Shown: one piece after another, positions 53,801 to 63,036 of the stretch
Layout of the letters: every line of letters begins with the position of its first letter
How positions within the stretch are numbered: position 1 is the stretch's first letter
From: Dendrophyllia cribrosa
Taxonomy: Eukaryota; Cnidaria; Anthozoa; Scleractinia; Dendrophylliidae
Direction: 5' to 3'
Assembly (NCBI GenBank): GCA_024195265.1
Contig: JAJLRJ010000006.1
Span: 18,412,641 to 18,476,640, forward strand
DNA: 64,000 bases
The notes under the pieces: model-generated
The model's database searches: none
Told to the model about the DNA's origin: nothing
Seen by the model: the letters and a program-made list of their open reading frames with translations, nothing else
Translations under genes and position numbers: made by a program

Positions 53801-54572
53801 GCGGACAGTCTGGCTGTCGAAAAGTGTGTTGCGTTACCAACACTATTTTTATTTTCATGTTTGTTTACATTAACGCTCGGTTCCGGTTTGCGCTGATTGG
53901 CCACGGGAAGTATTTGGGGCGGCATTCAAATTTCTGAGACATCGTTGCAAGCTCTCGCCCAACGCTCCCCCAAACCCGAAACCCCGAGCCCTAGAGCTTG
54001 CTCGCAGGCTACTGTGAATCGGTTGAGTGCCTTTCTTCAAAATTATTTCCCGGGAGTCATACACAAATAAAACTCTTGGTTATCTCTGTTTGATGTTAAG
54101 TACTAGTTATTGGCAACAAAGTAGCCTGGCAAGTTAGTTGCTTTAGTTCTTCGAAAGAATCGAGCAGTTGAAGAGTATTATCGGTATCTAACAAGATTTG
54201 ATTTTAAGTCATGAACACTCACTGACCTTCGCGCTCAACCAGCTTCTTGACTTCATCAAAAACTTGTTTAATCTGCTCTGACTTTGTCACATCCAACTGA
54301 AATGTTTTCAGTTTGTCGCTCGTCACTGATTTCAAACTCTGTTCTCCTTCTTTCGTCAAACAAGTCGCCAACACGCAAACTCCCATCTTGTCCAGTCCAA
54401 TGGCTGTAGCTCGACCGAAGCCCGAGTCGCAGCCCGTAATGAGAACATACTTTCCCTTAATGTTAAGTTTAGCTTTTGGTTTGAAATGATTTAACAGTAA
54501 AACAGTAAAAATGCCAATTATGGGCAGCAAGATCCAAGATAGAGACGAGCTTCCTGCAGTGCCGGCATCCAT
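44847..54572 (-). CDS. SDR9C-type short-chain dehydrogenase/reductase, copy B, complete four-exon gene (328 aa)
   Basis: Exons are 54572-54227 (donor GTCAGT), 47668-47483 (donor GTAAGT), 47207-46968 (donor GTATAT) and 45061-44847 (acceptor ATGACAG, stop TAA). All three introns are phase 1. Total is 987 nt, a length normal for SDR9C enzymes. Seen in the protein: N-terminal anchor (about 10-28), T46-GCDSGFG53, NNAG 123-126, Ser175 in NFSSVAG, Y188-SVTK192, and a C-terminal hydrophobic region (IVGLDGRLLLALVAWLPNFA) typical of retinol dehydrogenase relatives. Expected to be an ER-membrane NAD-dependent oxidoreductase of retinoids, steroids or similar alcohols; substrate unknown. An ATG 24 bp upstream is also in frame. 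Introns 1 and 3 hold several transposons. The 5' flank is unrelated to copy A's. Confidence 0.9.
46488..46889. mobile_element. MITE in SDR copy B intron 3 (TGAAGGCCTCCG ends)
   Basis: 402 bp absent from copy A. Imperfect inverted ends of about 60 bp (tgaaggcctccgggcaagaa and complement of tgaaggcctccgtgcaagaa). Target duplication unclear. Noncoding. Confidence 0.75.
47783..51711. mobile_element. 3.9-kb element with 9-bp duplication, Mutator-like
   Basis: Ends TAATCTCGTACCCAGATCTC and complement, flanked by TATTGTTAT (47774-47782, 51712-51720); absent from copy A. A 9-bp duplication suggests a Mutator-like element. Apart from one 81-codon frame near the left end I see no transposase; the interior is AT-rich and includes a LINE-like tail near 49200-49260. 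Confidence 0.7.
47947..48192 (+). CDS. 81-aa frame at the left end of the 3.9-kb element, unknown
   Basis: Starts with ATG in fair context, 165 bp from the element's end. Basic, with one C-R-L-C pair (residues 16-19) that could be half a zinc site. May be a captured first exon or a non-functional remnant. Not recognised. Confidence 0.3.
   Translation: MDTRRKLSCHVSTTRCRLCGNNTEKIVFTSIQLKRNILKIRSFRERNRGTSKVVRVNKSIEAFYRLLEIAGNRRHSLETQL
52102..52361. mobile_element. 260-bp MITE with 6-bp TCGGGG duplication
   Basis: Ends CAGAAACCCATAAGTGGGTT and complement, flanked by TCGGGG (52096-52101, 52362-52367); absent from copy A at the matching place (near 17145). Noncoding. Confidence 0.8.
53042..53373 (+). 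pseudogene. RecQ-like helicase N-terminal fragment, frameshifted
   Basis: Contains DVLAVLPTGYGKSFIFQL (Walker A, motif I of RecQ helicases) and TVLVVCPLQSIIDD (motif Ia region), followed in another frame by QVAEARSIGMSAVLV, all typical of RecQ. At least two frame changes (about 53090 and 53240) and a stop at 53371-53373. Only the first helicase motifs are present, so it is not functional. It lies wholly inside the hAT-like element. Confidence 0.75.
53385..53575. repeat. Cluster of palindromic GCCGTTCGAACGGC units
   Basis: Four or more imperfect units spaced about 45-50 bp with a common aaaaatattcagccgttcga context. The core is self-complementary. Inside the hAT-like element; possibly a transposase-binding or structural repeat. 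Confidence 0.6.
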
Positions 54573-54594
54573 AGTGTTAACCGTTGATGGCGTC

Positions 54595-55150
54595 AAATCG
54601 TGGCAAAATGTTTGATTCGTCGTTTCGTCTCTTCGAAGCCTGCATAGCTGGAGGTTTTTTTGCGCGCGATACTGAATTCGTGAGCGGCGAAGCCGCGAGA
54701 AACCGCCTCATCGGTATCGTGAGTTTTTGAGTAGCCGCCCCTTTTTGACATTTTTGACAACTTTTGGTGGATACAATTACCCAACCAATCACACAGGGCA
54801 TAAATTTGTCTAACTCTCGTCTCCCTTGGGAGATTGCATGAACATTTGATTGACGTGTTTACTTTTTTCAACCAATGAGAACGGTCCGTACGCCGGCGTA
54901 CGGGCTACTCAAAAAGCTCACGATACCGAGCAGGTGGTTTCTAGGACGTCAAATCGTGGACAAAATGTTTTATTCGTCGTTTCGTCTCTTCGTTCCGTCA
55001 CTTCGTTTCGTCACTTTATTTCGTCGTTTCGTCTCTCCGTTATTTCTACTTCATGTAAGCCTACGTATAATGTCCAATTATTTCGTTTCGGCGCTGCATT
55101 TGGTTTTTATCGACTGCGCTGGACTGGGAACGGGAAAGGCTACACTTAAC
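54595..55150. repeat. Rearranged repeat upstream of SDR copy B
   Basis: A gtcaaatcgtgg...ttcgtcgtttcgtctcttcg block is present in direct orientation at about 54592-54640 and 54937-54990. An adjoining cggtatcgtgag(t)ttttgagtagcc block is inverted between about 54712-54738 and 54903-54930. This replaces the 5' flank seen in copy A. No gene recognised. Confidence 0.6.
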
Positions 55151-55224
55151 ATCTTGATAACATGAAGAGGTTATCCCTGAGGTTATCGATAATCTGCCAA
55201 GATGGCGAGCTTGTCAGATTTCAC

Positions 55225-55663
55225 CCCCGGGGGGGGCATACTCCCATATATGAGCTATATAGGTATGTGCCGCTGTGAAGGGTATGGTTTTCAGGCAGTT
55301 TAGTCTGGGATAGGGTGTAGTAATCACAGAATTTTGGTCTAGAATAGGGTATCATTTTCCGCAAAACTGATCAGTTACATGAAGAATTTAGTCTAGACAA
55401 GGTTTACTGAAAAATGGCATTTAAAAATCGGTACGGCGGGCAGTACGGAATTTTTACTGACCGCTGTTAACTGATAACTGTGATAGTGAACGAGTTTCTG
55501 GAAAATAGCGAGTCTGGAATAGGTCTCGAATAGGGTAGGGGTTTTCGGTGTTTAGTCTAGAATAGGGTTGCAAAATGCAGCCAAAATGGTCTAGTATAGG
55601 TTAAGGGTCTCATAGTCCCAGCGGCACCCCCCTACCCAAAAATTTGCAGAGTATCCCCTTCGG
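55225..55663. mobile_element. GC-homopolymer-ended repeat, copy 4, 8-bp GATTTCAC duplication
   Basis: Flanked by GATTTCAC at 55217-55224 and 55664-55671. Starts CCCCGGGGGGGGCATACTCC, ends near GTATCCCCTTCGG. The middle has tandem variants of tagtct(g/a)gaatagggt. Inverted relative to copy 2, as shown by the order of the gtgccgct block. Confidence 0.8.
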
Positions 55664-55671
55664 GATTTCAC

Positions 55672-56867
55672 GTCAACAAAAACGATCCGACAACGCGTCG
55701 TCGAATTTCAGCTCACTAGTTGAAAAGCACATCTGTCTGACCCCGGCACAGAATTGGACAACGTGATGTACGTATGCATCGTAAAATTGTCATTTTTTTC
55801 AATATAAGCTTAAGACTTATTAAGCTTACGTATTATTTTTGTGCGCACTTTTGTGGAAAATGTTTCATTTTTTTTAGTTTCAGATTATTTAAGCTATTAA
55901 GGGACCGGTTATTATTTATGAGCAGGGGGGGAGGTGTGTGTGTGTGTGTGGGGGGGGGGGGGGGGATGAGGGAAAAATATATTGAAAGATAAAAATTTCT
56001 GCAATGCCTCCCCTTCCCAGCCCAGAAAATGGGAAGTGGCCCCCCTCTTTTAATTTGTGATGTAATTTAGACCCCCCCGCACCTTTCCCATAACTCTTAG
56101 GTGTCCGTGATGTAGTTATTTTCCTATTTAGGTGCCTGGGCAAAGGAACAGAGTCAGTATTACGAGACTCTAATTGGCAAGTTGATTTCGATTCTGGATA
56201 CCACAACAAGTGCTAAATCCAAACTAAGCTTGTACCTCACACCAAAATATAATGCCTTTGCCCTAACTGCATCAAGGGAAAAAAAACAGCCAAATAAGTA
56301 GAAGGAAAAAGGAAAAAAACAGAAAGGCAAGGAATAGAAAAAGGTAAAGAGAGGAATCTGCTGTGCAAAGTTTGATGTTAAAACTTGTCGATGAATTCAC
56401 ATTTAAGGTGCTTTGTTTCTCTGATTTCCCCTATTTGGGTCATTGAAATAATTATTCTATTGTTTTTTAAAGTTATCCCTTCTGCACAAACACAAATAAT
56501 TTATAAGATTTCTCGCAGAACCTAAAAAGGATGACCCCCCTATTTATCTAATAAAAAAATAAGCCCCCTCTAACCACTCTAAAATACCCTTGCCCCCCCA
56601 TCTTTTTTCCCTCCTCCCCTGCCCATAAATAATGACTGGTCCCTAAAGAGCTTAGAATATATAGAATAACTTTCAACAGTCTTTTAATAAATTAATTTAT
56701 TAACAGTAAGATTGTGTATTATTATTTTGTAATCTTAGTAGAGCTTTTCTATGGAAATCACCCTTACAAATATGGATATACAGTATTAAATGACAATATC
56801 TGATATAAATGCTGTGGCATTTTTGATCATCTACAATATATTGAAGGAAGCAATGCACTCAACTTTC
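55672..56867. other. Noncoding stretch with G- and GT-rich tracts
   Basis: A gtgtgtgtgtg plus G-run at about 55923-55966 and C-rich tracts after 56020. No gene recognised. Confidence 0.5.
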
Positions 56868-57127
56868 AGGGGGGGGGGGGGTATGGGACTCAAAAACCCA
56901 TACTACATACAAGACCATGTTCAGGTACATTTTGCACCCCTATTCCAGACTAGTCACCAGAATCCCTAGCCTATCCCAAACTCACTATTTCCTGAAACTC
57001 TATCTTCATACAACCTATTAGTTTCCTGGAAGATGATACCATATCCCAGACCAAACTGTATGAAAACCACACCCTTGACAGCGGCACATGTACCCACATT
57101 CCTTATATATGAGAGGTCCCCCCTGGG
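56868..57127. mobile_element. GC-homopolymer-ended repeat, copy 5 (short)
   Basis: G-run followed by tatgggactc, with tandem tcccagaccaaac-like units, the acagcggcacatgtaccc block and tatatgagaggtcccccc at the end. Target duplication unclear. Confidence 0.6.
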
Positions 57128-57998
57128 TTCAACCCGCATTAAAATACAGCACTTCTCTTTGTTGTCTCCTCGGCTTCTGAGATCATCCCGTCAAGCTGTA
57201 AGATCGACTCGTCAAGTCCTGATAGGGGGTCCTGATATTGTCTGGTCTTAATCATTGAGTTGTCAGAGATAGATCCGTCGAGTTATAAATAGTCTTGTTC
57301 TGAGATCAATTTGTCAAGTTGAGATATCCCTCCATATCCCTACCCCATTTTTGTCTGCAGTGTGTCTTATGTACAACCATGAGCCAATTGGCTTAAATCA
57401 TCCCTAATCTTTTATTTTTTGATCTTGAGGTCCTTGTGCATACGTATTCTGCATCTGTGAGCAAAAATAGGTGGAATGTGACTTACATATTCAAATGGAG
57501 ACTTTAGCATTGGCCAGTACTAATCGCAGTGTGTGGAAGTTCATTGCTTTAAAATGTTGTTGTTGTTCTCCCTCTTAAAACTTTAGCAATAATTATCCTT
57601 TGTGATGTCCATTTAACATAGTCTGGGTCGGAAATATTAAAATGTGACCTTTTTGGATGAAAGGTCCCAACACAATGAAGAAAGTCTTAATTTTTCCTTT
57701 GATCCTTTCCATAACTGGAATACTTCCAAAATAAGGGAGCATTTGAGTGAAGTTAATACACGATACAGATTCCGCGATGTAAACGGATTTTTTAGGAATT
57801 AAACTTCAATTCCCCGCAACAAAACGGTTTTTCGTGGACCATGAAATTCAAGAACGCCCGCAATGTATCACGGAAAGTGACAATGGGTCTTTAAGGGACA
57901 CTGTCCTACCGAAATACAAAAGTTCCCTAACCTTATTTTCATGTTATATTACCAAATGCCACCAAATATACAACTTAATTAAACAAAAAGATTATATA
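57128..57998. other. Noncoding stretch
   Basis: Holds an end of the TTAA foldback family at about 57770-57894 (caatgggtct before TTAA). Nothing else recognised. Confidence 0.45.
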
Positions 57999-58396
57999 CA
58001 GTCAACTCTCTCTTAACGGACACCTCTATAAGAGGGACACCTGGTGTTGGTCCCTGCCGTTTTTCAGTCATTTTACTGTAACAAAACTCTTTATAAGACG
58101 GACACCTCTCTAAGACGGACAACGGACAATTTGAAACTGTCAACGGACACTCAGTGAGAAGTGCTTTTTAGTGAAAAAAAAATACTTCAAAACGGAAATG
58201 TAGGTAATGAATATGAACAAACGAGTCCACTTTTGTTATATTATTGTTGTTCCAGTTTTTAGGTTTTGCTTGAGTGGACGACTTTAAACAGACTTAAAAC
58301 AGACTTGTATGCATTGTGCATAGGTCAGTTTAACTTGATTATCTCAGAATTACTGGTGTCACGTTACCTCGACTCTCTACAAGACAGAGTTGACTG
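57999..58396. mobile_element. Tigger/pogo-like MITE with TA target
   Basis: 398 bp. Ends CAGTCAACTCTCTCTTAACG and GACAGAGTTGACTG, flanked by TA (57997-57998, 58397-58398). Internal gacggacacctctctaagac repeats are typical of Tigger-derived MITEs. The relic at about 15120-15310 and 46290-46450 belongs to a related family. Confidence 0.8.
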
Positions 58397-58589
58397 TAAA
58401 ACAAAACAGAAGCAATAGGCCGGCTCACACTGGGGACCAAAGTGTACTTGAAGTGCACTTGAAAATCAAGTAGACTTGAGGTCTACTTTGGACAGACGAG
58501 ACAATAGATTTTCAGGCATGACTGCGCAAAGCTAAAACATGAAAATTGTTTTTGTATGAAATTCAAAAGTGTTCTAAAGCTATAGGACG

Positions 58590-59695
58590 TTTTCACCTGA
58601 CGTCACGCTGGTGTACGAAACAAAAGATCTCATGTATGACGTCACACAACATCCGGAATCTTAGCAATTTTGAAACCAAAGCGAGGCTTTTCGCGCGGTT
58701 ACACGGCCGAATGTCACGTCAGCTGGGAACTAGACACTTTGTTTTGCTGTGTTTACTAAGCGGAAAAAACCGTTTAAATTAAAGTCGTTATTTCCCTGAA
58801 TTTTTCGCGGTTTGCTACTCAAGACAGGGATACTAATTAAGGGGTACTCAGAAGCCGCTTTAGTGGAAAAAGAAGAGCTTTCAGGGATAAAATCTTGTTT
58901 CGAGGAACTTCATACGTTTTTATCAATGCGAGGAGATGTTTGTTTTTATTACGGATTTCAGAACCAAAGAAGCGGAGATTTAAAGAATTTCCAAGCAAGC
59001 GAGGGACTTAAAGGTAAAACAGATTACATTTTTCGATGGGAATTTATGTTGACATCAATCTGTGATTGACTTTTTCTTTGTGTTCTTGTAAGTTTTGGAG
59101 AATTGTTTTAAGACATGCTTAAATTCAGTTGTATCGATTTCTTGAATTTCATCGAAGGCAGCTCGAACTCGATGCGCTATAAATGGTACGCGTTTTGCTT
59201 TTAAACATAAACAAATGGAGATTTGAATAAAATTTTTCGAAAGAAGATTGTGTTGTCCATTTTTATGTGTTTGTTCATTCATTACATAGATTGAAAAGCG
59301 ATATTTTGTAAACAAAACAAGACTTGGATTTTATAGTTCTATCTTCACTCGCGTCGCCACTCGCAAATATGTTTGTGTATTTTTGCAATTTTGATTTCCA
59401 AATCAGTTTCTCGGGCAATTTTTGACAAGCAACAAGTGTATTTTATTCGGAAAGTAGTCGTACTAGTTATTTTAGATGGAGAAAAAGTTGTTTTTGTGAA
59501 CTTTTGTACGGTCTAAATGTACTGTGCAGACGGTCGCATAATAATGCTTACTGTTTTTGAGAATTGCTAAAATTGAAAAATAGCCCGGTCGTCAATCTTA
59601 ATTCTTGTGCTTCCGACCTTTCACCTTAGTTAAGTTCCACCTTAGTTAAACTTGTTCAGAGAGCGACGCTGTTAGGCTCAGCCTATCTATATATA
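58590..59695 (+). repeat. Dispersed repeat with exon-like frame, copy 2
   Basis: Inverted relative to 29815-30850. Left part has a ataggacgttttcacctgac end, right part ends in gttaggctcagcctatc followed by an AT tract. Confidence 0.7.
58812..59069 (+). pseudogene. Exon-like frame inside dispersed repeat (copy 2)
   Basis: Same peptide as copy 1 (ILIKGYSEAALVEKEELSGI and on). Acceptor-like caagacag at about 58820-58828 and donor-like AAAG/GTAAAA near 59010-59018. No ATG at the frame start. Conserved open in both copies, although the surrounding repeat has diverged. Confidence 0.4.
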
Positions 59696-60170
59696 TATAT
59701 ATTAAATAAACTAATGATACAGCTTATATTTTCAGCTCTAGTTCTTATAGATTCTTACATGTAACTGTACCGATTATATTTAATGTTTTTTTTTATTTTG
59801 TTGTGGCAATACCTGTAAACTTAAGCTGGCTCATAGCTAGGTGTATTTGTTCGCGTTAAATAAACTTGTATTGTATTGTATTATAGTGCGTTAACGTTAA
59901 AAAAAAAATTCCATTTCTGCCGCTCCCCACAGCCTTAGACATCCCACTCCCCGTCCTTTTTTTCCTGCCTCCCACAGACTTTCCGCTTACTTTCAGTAAT
60001 TATTCATTTTGGTAATAGTTTCCTTTCATTCTTTTCTGTATATTCTTCGTTATCAGCTAGTTTTTATTTCTGTCTATCATTGTTATTTTTTAGGCATAGC
60101 CCTACGTATTTTCGTTGTTACGTATACATGTCAACTATATCAAAAAAGCCAATATAAATTTTACCTCATT

Positions 60171-60211
60171 GTACCTGAAGAAGGCTGGTTTGGCCAGCCG
60201 AAATATAGCAC
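60171..60211 (+). ncRNA. Hammerhead-ribozyme-like motif, Penelope type
   Basis: GTAC / G(C)AC short stem I with one mismatch, exact CTGAAGA core, stem II GGCTGG/CCAGCC (loop TTTG), GAAA, self-complementary ATAT stem III and a UA cleavage step. Fits the minimal dimeric hammerhead layout of Penelope-like elements. Flanking sequence is retroelement-like but not identified. Confidence 0.45.
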
Positions 60212-60631
60212 ACCTTTAAAAATTTTACCTACGTTGCATCGGTCTTTGCTTCTATACCATATTTTCAACAGAGAAACCCCGAGAATCCAACAACCATGAT
60301 GTTTTTACCACGTCAATTACATATTATAAAACTTCGCCTTCTGAGGTCATTTGTAAATACCCCACGATTCTTGGAGTATTTCGGCAGTCTTGTCGGGGAT
60401 TTCTCCGCGTCGCGATTTTGAACTAGGAGGGCCCTGGGGATAAAATGGTCACACCTTGTGTAGCTTACACGACGCCAGTTTCTCTGCGTTGTAAATATCC
60501 TGGATGCTGAGCGGTCGCGGTGGTTTGACGCGCGTTTGAATGTCACTGTGATTATATTATTGCCGCCATTGTTGTTAAATTGCCTTATATTGAGCTGAAA
60601 ATTGTCCGAAAGGTCTCTGGTTATTTTAGAG

Positions 60632-60760
60632 GGTCTGGATGGGGTTTACTGACAACTGACAAATGGCTGAAATTTTAACTGACAACTGACAAATAAGCTG
60701 AATTTTTACTGACAACTGACATTTGTACCAGGGCTAACTGACAACTGTCAACTAATAACA
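60632..60760. repeat. Tandem actgacaactgac repeats
   Basis: Four to five imperfect units (tgacaactgacaaatggctg-like, period about 35 bp). Noncoding. Confidence 0.6.
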
Positions 60761-60769
60761 ATCTTGGAA

Positions 60770-62344
60770 TAATCTTTTTTCGGTTTTATTTAATAATATA
60801 AAATTATATAACTTAAGATCTCGACTTATAACTCGAGATCTCGACTTGTAAAGAAAAATACTTTTTTTGTTTTCAGAGCTCTCTAGCCTTCTAATGTTAA
60901 AGTTCCAATCAAATACGAAATTGACACTTGACGTACAGCAGGTGAACTTTAGCCACAAATTTCCATTTAACTGTCCTTTTAGTCAGACGAGTGTCTTTAA
61001 CGCGGTCATAAAGGAAGCCGTAGTGCTGAATGTTTAGTTTCATATTAAGAAACGTTTGAGCTGGTTTGAAGCTACTAAAAGTTAACATTGCTACACTAAG
61101 GTAAGTCTAGTCTAAGAATTCAGATTTTATAAGTAGACCATTTCTGTTTTAAATGTTTTAAACTTTTTATTTTTGTGAGTGCGAGTTTATATAATAACCT
61201 GTTCACCTCTAGTTAAACAGTCAAATTTGAACAAACGAAAAACAGTCATGACACAATAGATGGATTTCAAAAAACAAACAGATTCTCCTGAGATCCACTT
61301 TTAAAAATCCAACAAGACTGATAAACAAGCAAGTGCATCCGGCCCACCCAAAGATAATGTTGCTCCGAAAGCAAGACATTAAAAAAAAAGATGAAGTTCT
61401 TTGGTTTTAGATTTAAAACACTTTACTCGTTTCATTTACGTTTGGAACAAATTTTTTATCCAAAGTTCAGAAAATAGAAACCGAAAAATACTAGATCATT
61501 CATGGTTTCGAAGTATTTGTTTAACACTGATACTTGCATGCAATCCTTGACATAAGTGCGAATGTGAAGCTAGCAGCCTTTTCATCATTGGTTATGTTTA
61601 TGATCATGAGAACGCTGTTTCAAAACAATATTTGAAAAAACACTTCTCAAACCATGTTTGCCCAAGAATTCAAATAATTTTTATCCGATAGTACAGTAAG
61701 AGGAGACTGTGCGCTATTTGTGTTCGGAGAGGATATAGAGAGTATAAACCCGTTAAAAGTCGCTTGTAATTTCATTACCTTGAGGATGAAAGCCATCGGC
61801 CGATTAAATACGTACATACCCAGAATTCAGCCAACAAAATTTTCGAAATTATGCATTTTTTTTCTTTTCGATATTATTCTGTTCTATATATCAACAGACA
61901 AAACTTAAGTGACGCACTAGGGGAGTGGATTGTTTTAAAAGAGTTGGTCGCATTAAAAATATATAATTTCTTTTTTAGATGAATTTCAAGAAAAGTTTTA
62001 CTCAGTATACAAACAGCTCCTTTTCTTCGATTTCGGGCTGTTTTTAGGAGCAGGGTCATGTCAGATTGCTCCTTAAACATGTCATATGCAATATATGAAA
62101 CGTTCTCAATTTAGAATCAGTCATTTTCGCCTCAGTAGTAGCAGAACATTAAAAAGAAGTTTCGTTTGCGTATAATCAATCAACATATTCAACTTTATTC
62201 TCGTGCTTCGAAGTTTTAATTATGTTTTAGATGATGGCTGCGCAGGTTGTAGCCTCTGTTCTTCTTGATTTTTATATATATTTTTTTATTAAAAATCTTG
62301 TAATTAGATAACTGTAGATGCTTTATATATTACTGCATATAGTT
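60770..62344. other. AT-rich noncoding stretch
   Basis: No gene, RNA or structured repeat recognised. Confidence 0.5.
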
Positions 62345-62470
62345 TTTAGTTTGTAAATTTTTCTTTAATTGGTGTCCCCAAATTAATAAGGGATTTTTTT
62401 TCCCTAGCTAGATGGCTTTTGACACTTTAATAAAGTTTCTATTCTATTCTATTCTATTCTATTCTATTCA
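62345..62470 (+). repeat. LINE-like 3' tail with (TTCTA)n microsatellite
   Basis: Ends in cactttaataaagtttctat followed by about six TTCTA units. A 3' UTR plus short tandem tail is typical of CR1/L2/jockey-like LINEs. No coding remnant upstream. Confidence 0.5.
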
Positions 62471-62695
62471 AACAAATAATTGCTACAAAGCCGATAGGAT
62501 GATGTTGAAGTTTATCTAGAAAAAAGGAAACGTTTAACTTAAAATAGAATACTAACATAAACGAATACAACTTATTATGTATTATTAGACACCTGCACCT
62601 TTGAAACACCGAATAACCAAAATATTTACATTTTTAATATGAGAACGCCGTATAATTATATATAAATTGTCAGAAATGTTGCAAAATACACTCTA

Positions 62696-62815
62696 TTACG
62701 CCCCCACGTCTATTAAGCCGCCTCTCTAATAAGCCGCCCCTCTTGAGCTTCGAGGTTTTCAATAAGCCGCCCTCTCTATTTAATATTTAATAAGCCCCCC
62801 TCTCCACAGCCACTT
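62696..62815. repeat. aataagccgccc tandem-like repeat
   Basis: Four imperfect copies of (a)ataagccgcc(c)ctct. Related in wording to the ggcttat/ataagccc blocks of the large palindrome. A C-run follows at 62994-63017. Confidence 0.5.
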
Positions 62816-63036
62816 AGGTTGGGTTAGAATCACATTATATTCTTGATCTCAACATTTTCAATTTTATATGGGACAGATTCAATACTTTCTTCTTTTCAGT
62901 ATGTCAATGATAGGTTTTGACTTGTATATCGTACTTACTATATGTTCCTGGAACAACAAGTCCATCTTTAAATTTTAAATACGCCCTCCCCTACCCCCCC
63001 CCCCCCCCCCCCCCCCCACCACCCCCTGGAAGGCCT

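Larger units (their letters stand above)
52775..54011. mobile_element. hAT-like element carrying a RecQ-like helicase fragment, 8-bp CTGTGAAT duplication
   Basis: 1237 bp. Ends TAGCCTGCGAGCAAGCTCT and complement, flanked by CTGTGAAT (52767-52774, 54012-54019). Copy A has the uninterrupted site (cactgtgaatcggttg near 17540). Contains a broken helicase fragment and a GCCGTTCGAACGGC repeat cluster. No transposase. Confidence 0.85.
46068..54572. repeat. Segmental duplication, copy B
   Basis: Counterpart of 14900-18111, enlarged by insertions at 46488-46889, 47783-51711, 52102-52361 and 52775-54011, all absent from copy A. Exon sequences differ by scattered substitutions (for example NISQSSN versus NINQPSN), so the duplication is not brand new. 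Confidence 0.9.

Noticed and set aside
53620..53937. Frames at 53631-53873 and 53731-53937
   Set aside because: Inside the hAT-like element, overlapping in two frames, with no recognisable domain.
62994..63017. C-run as a telomere or origin signal
   Set aside because: Plain homopolymer beside a LINE tail; such runs recur across the window as parts of repeats.
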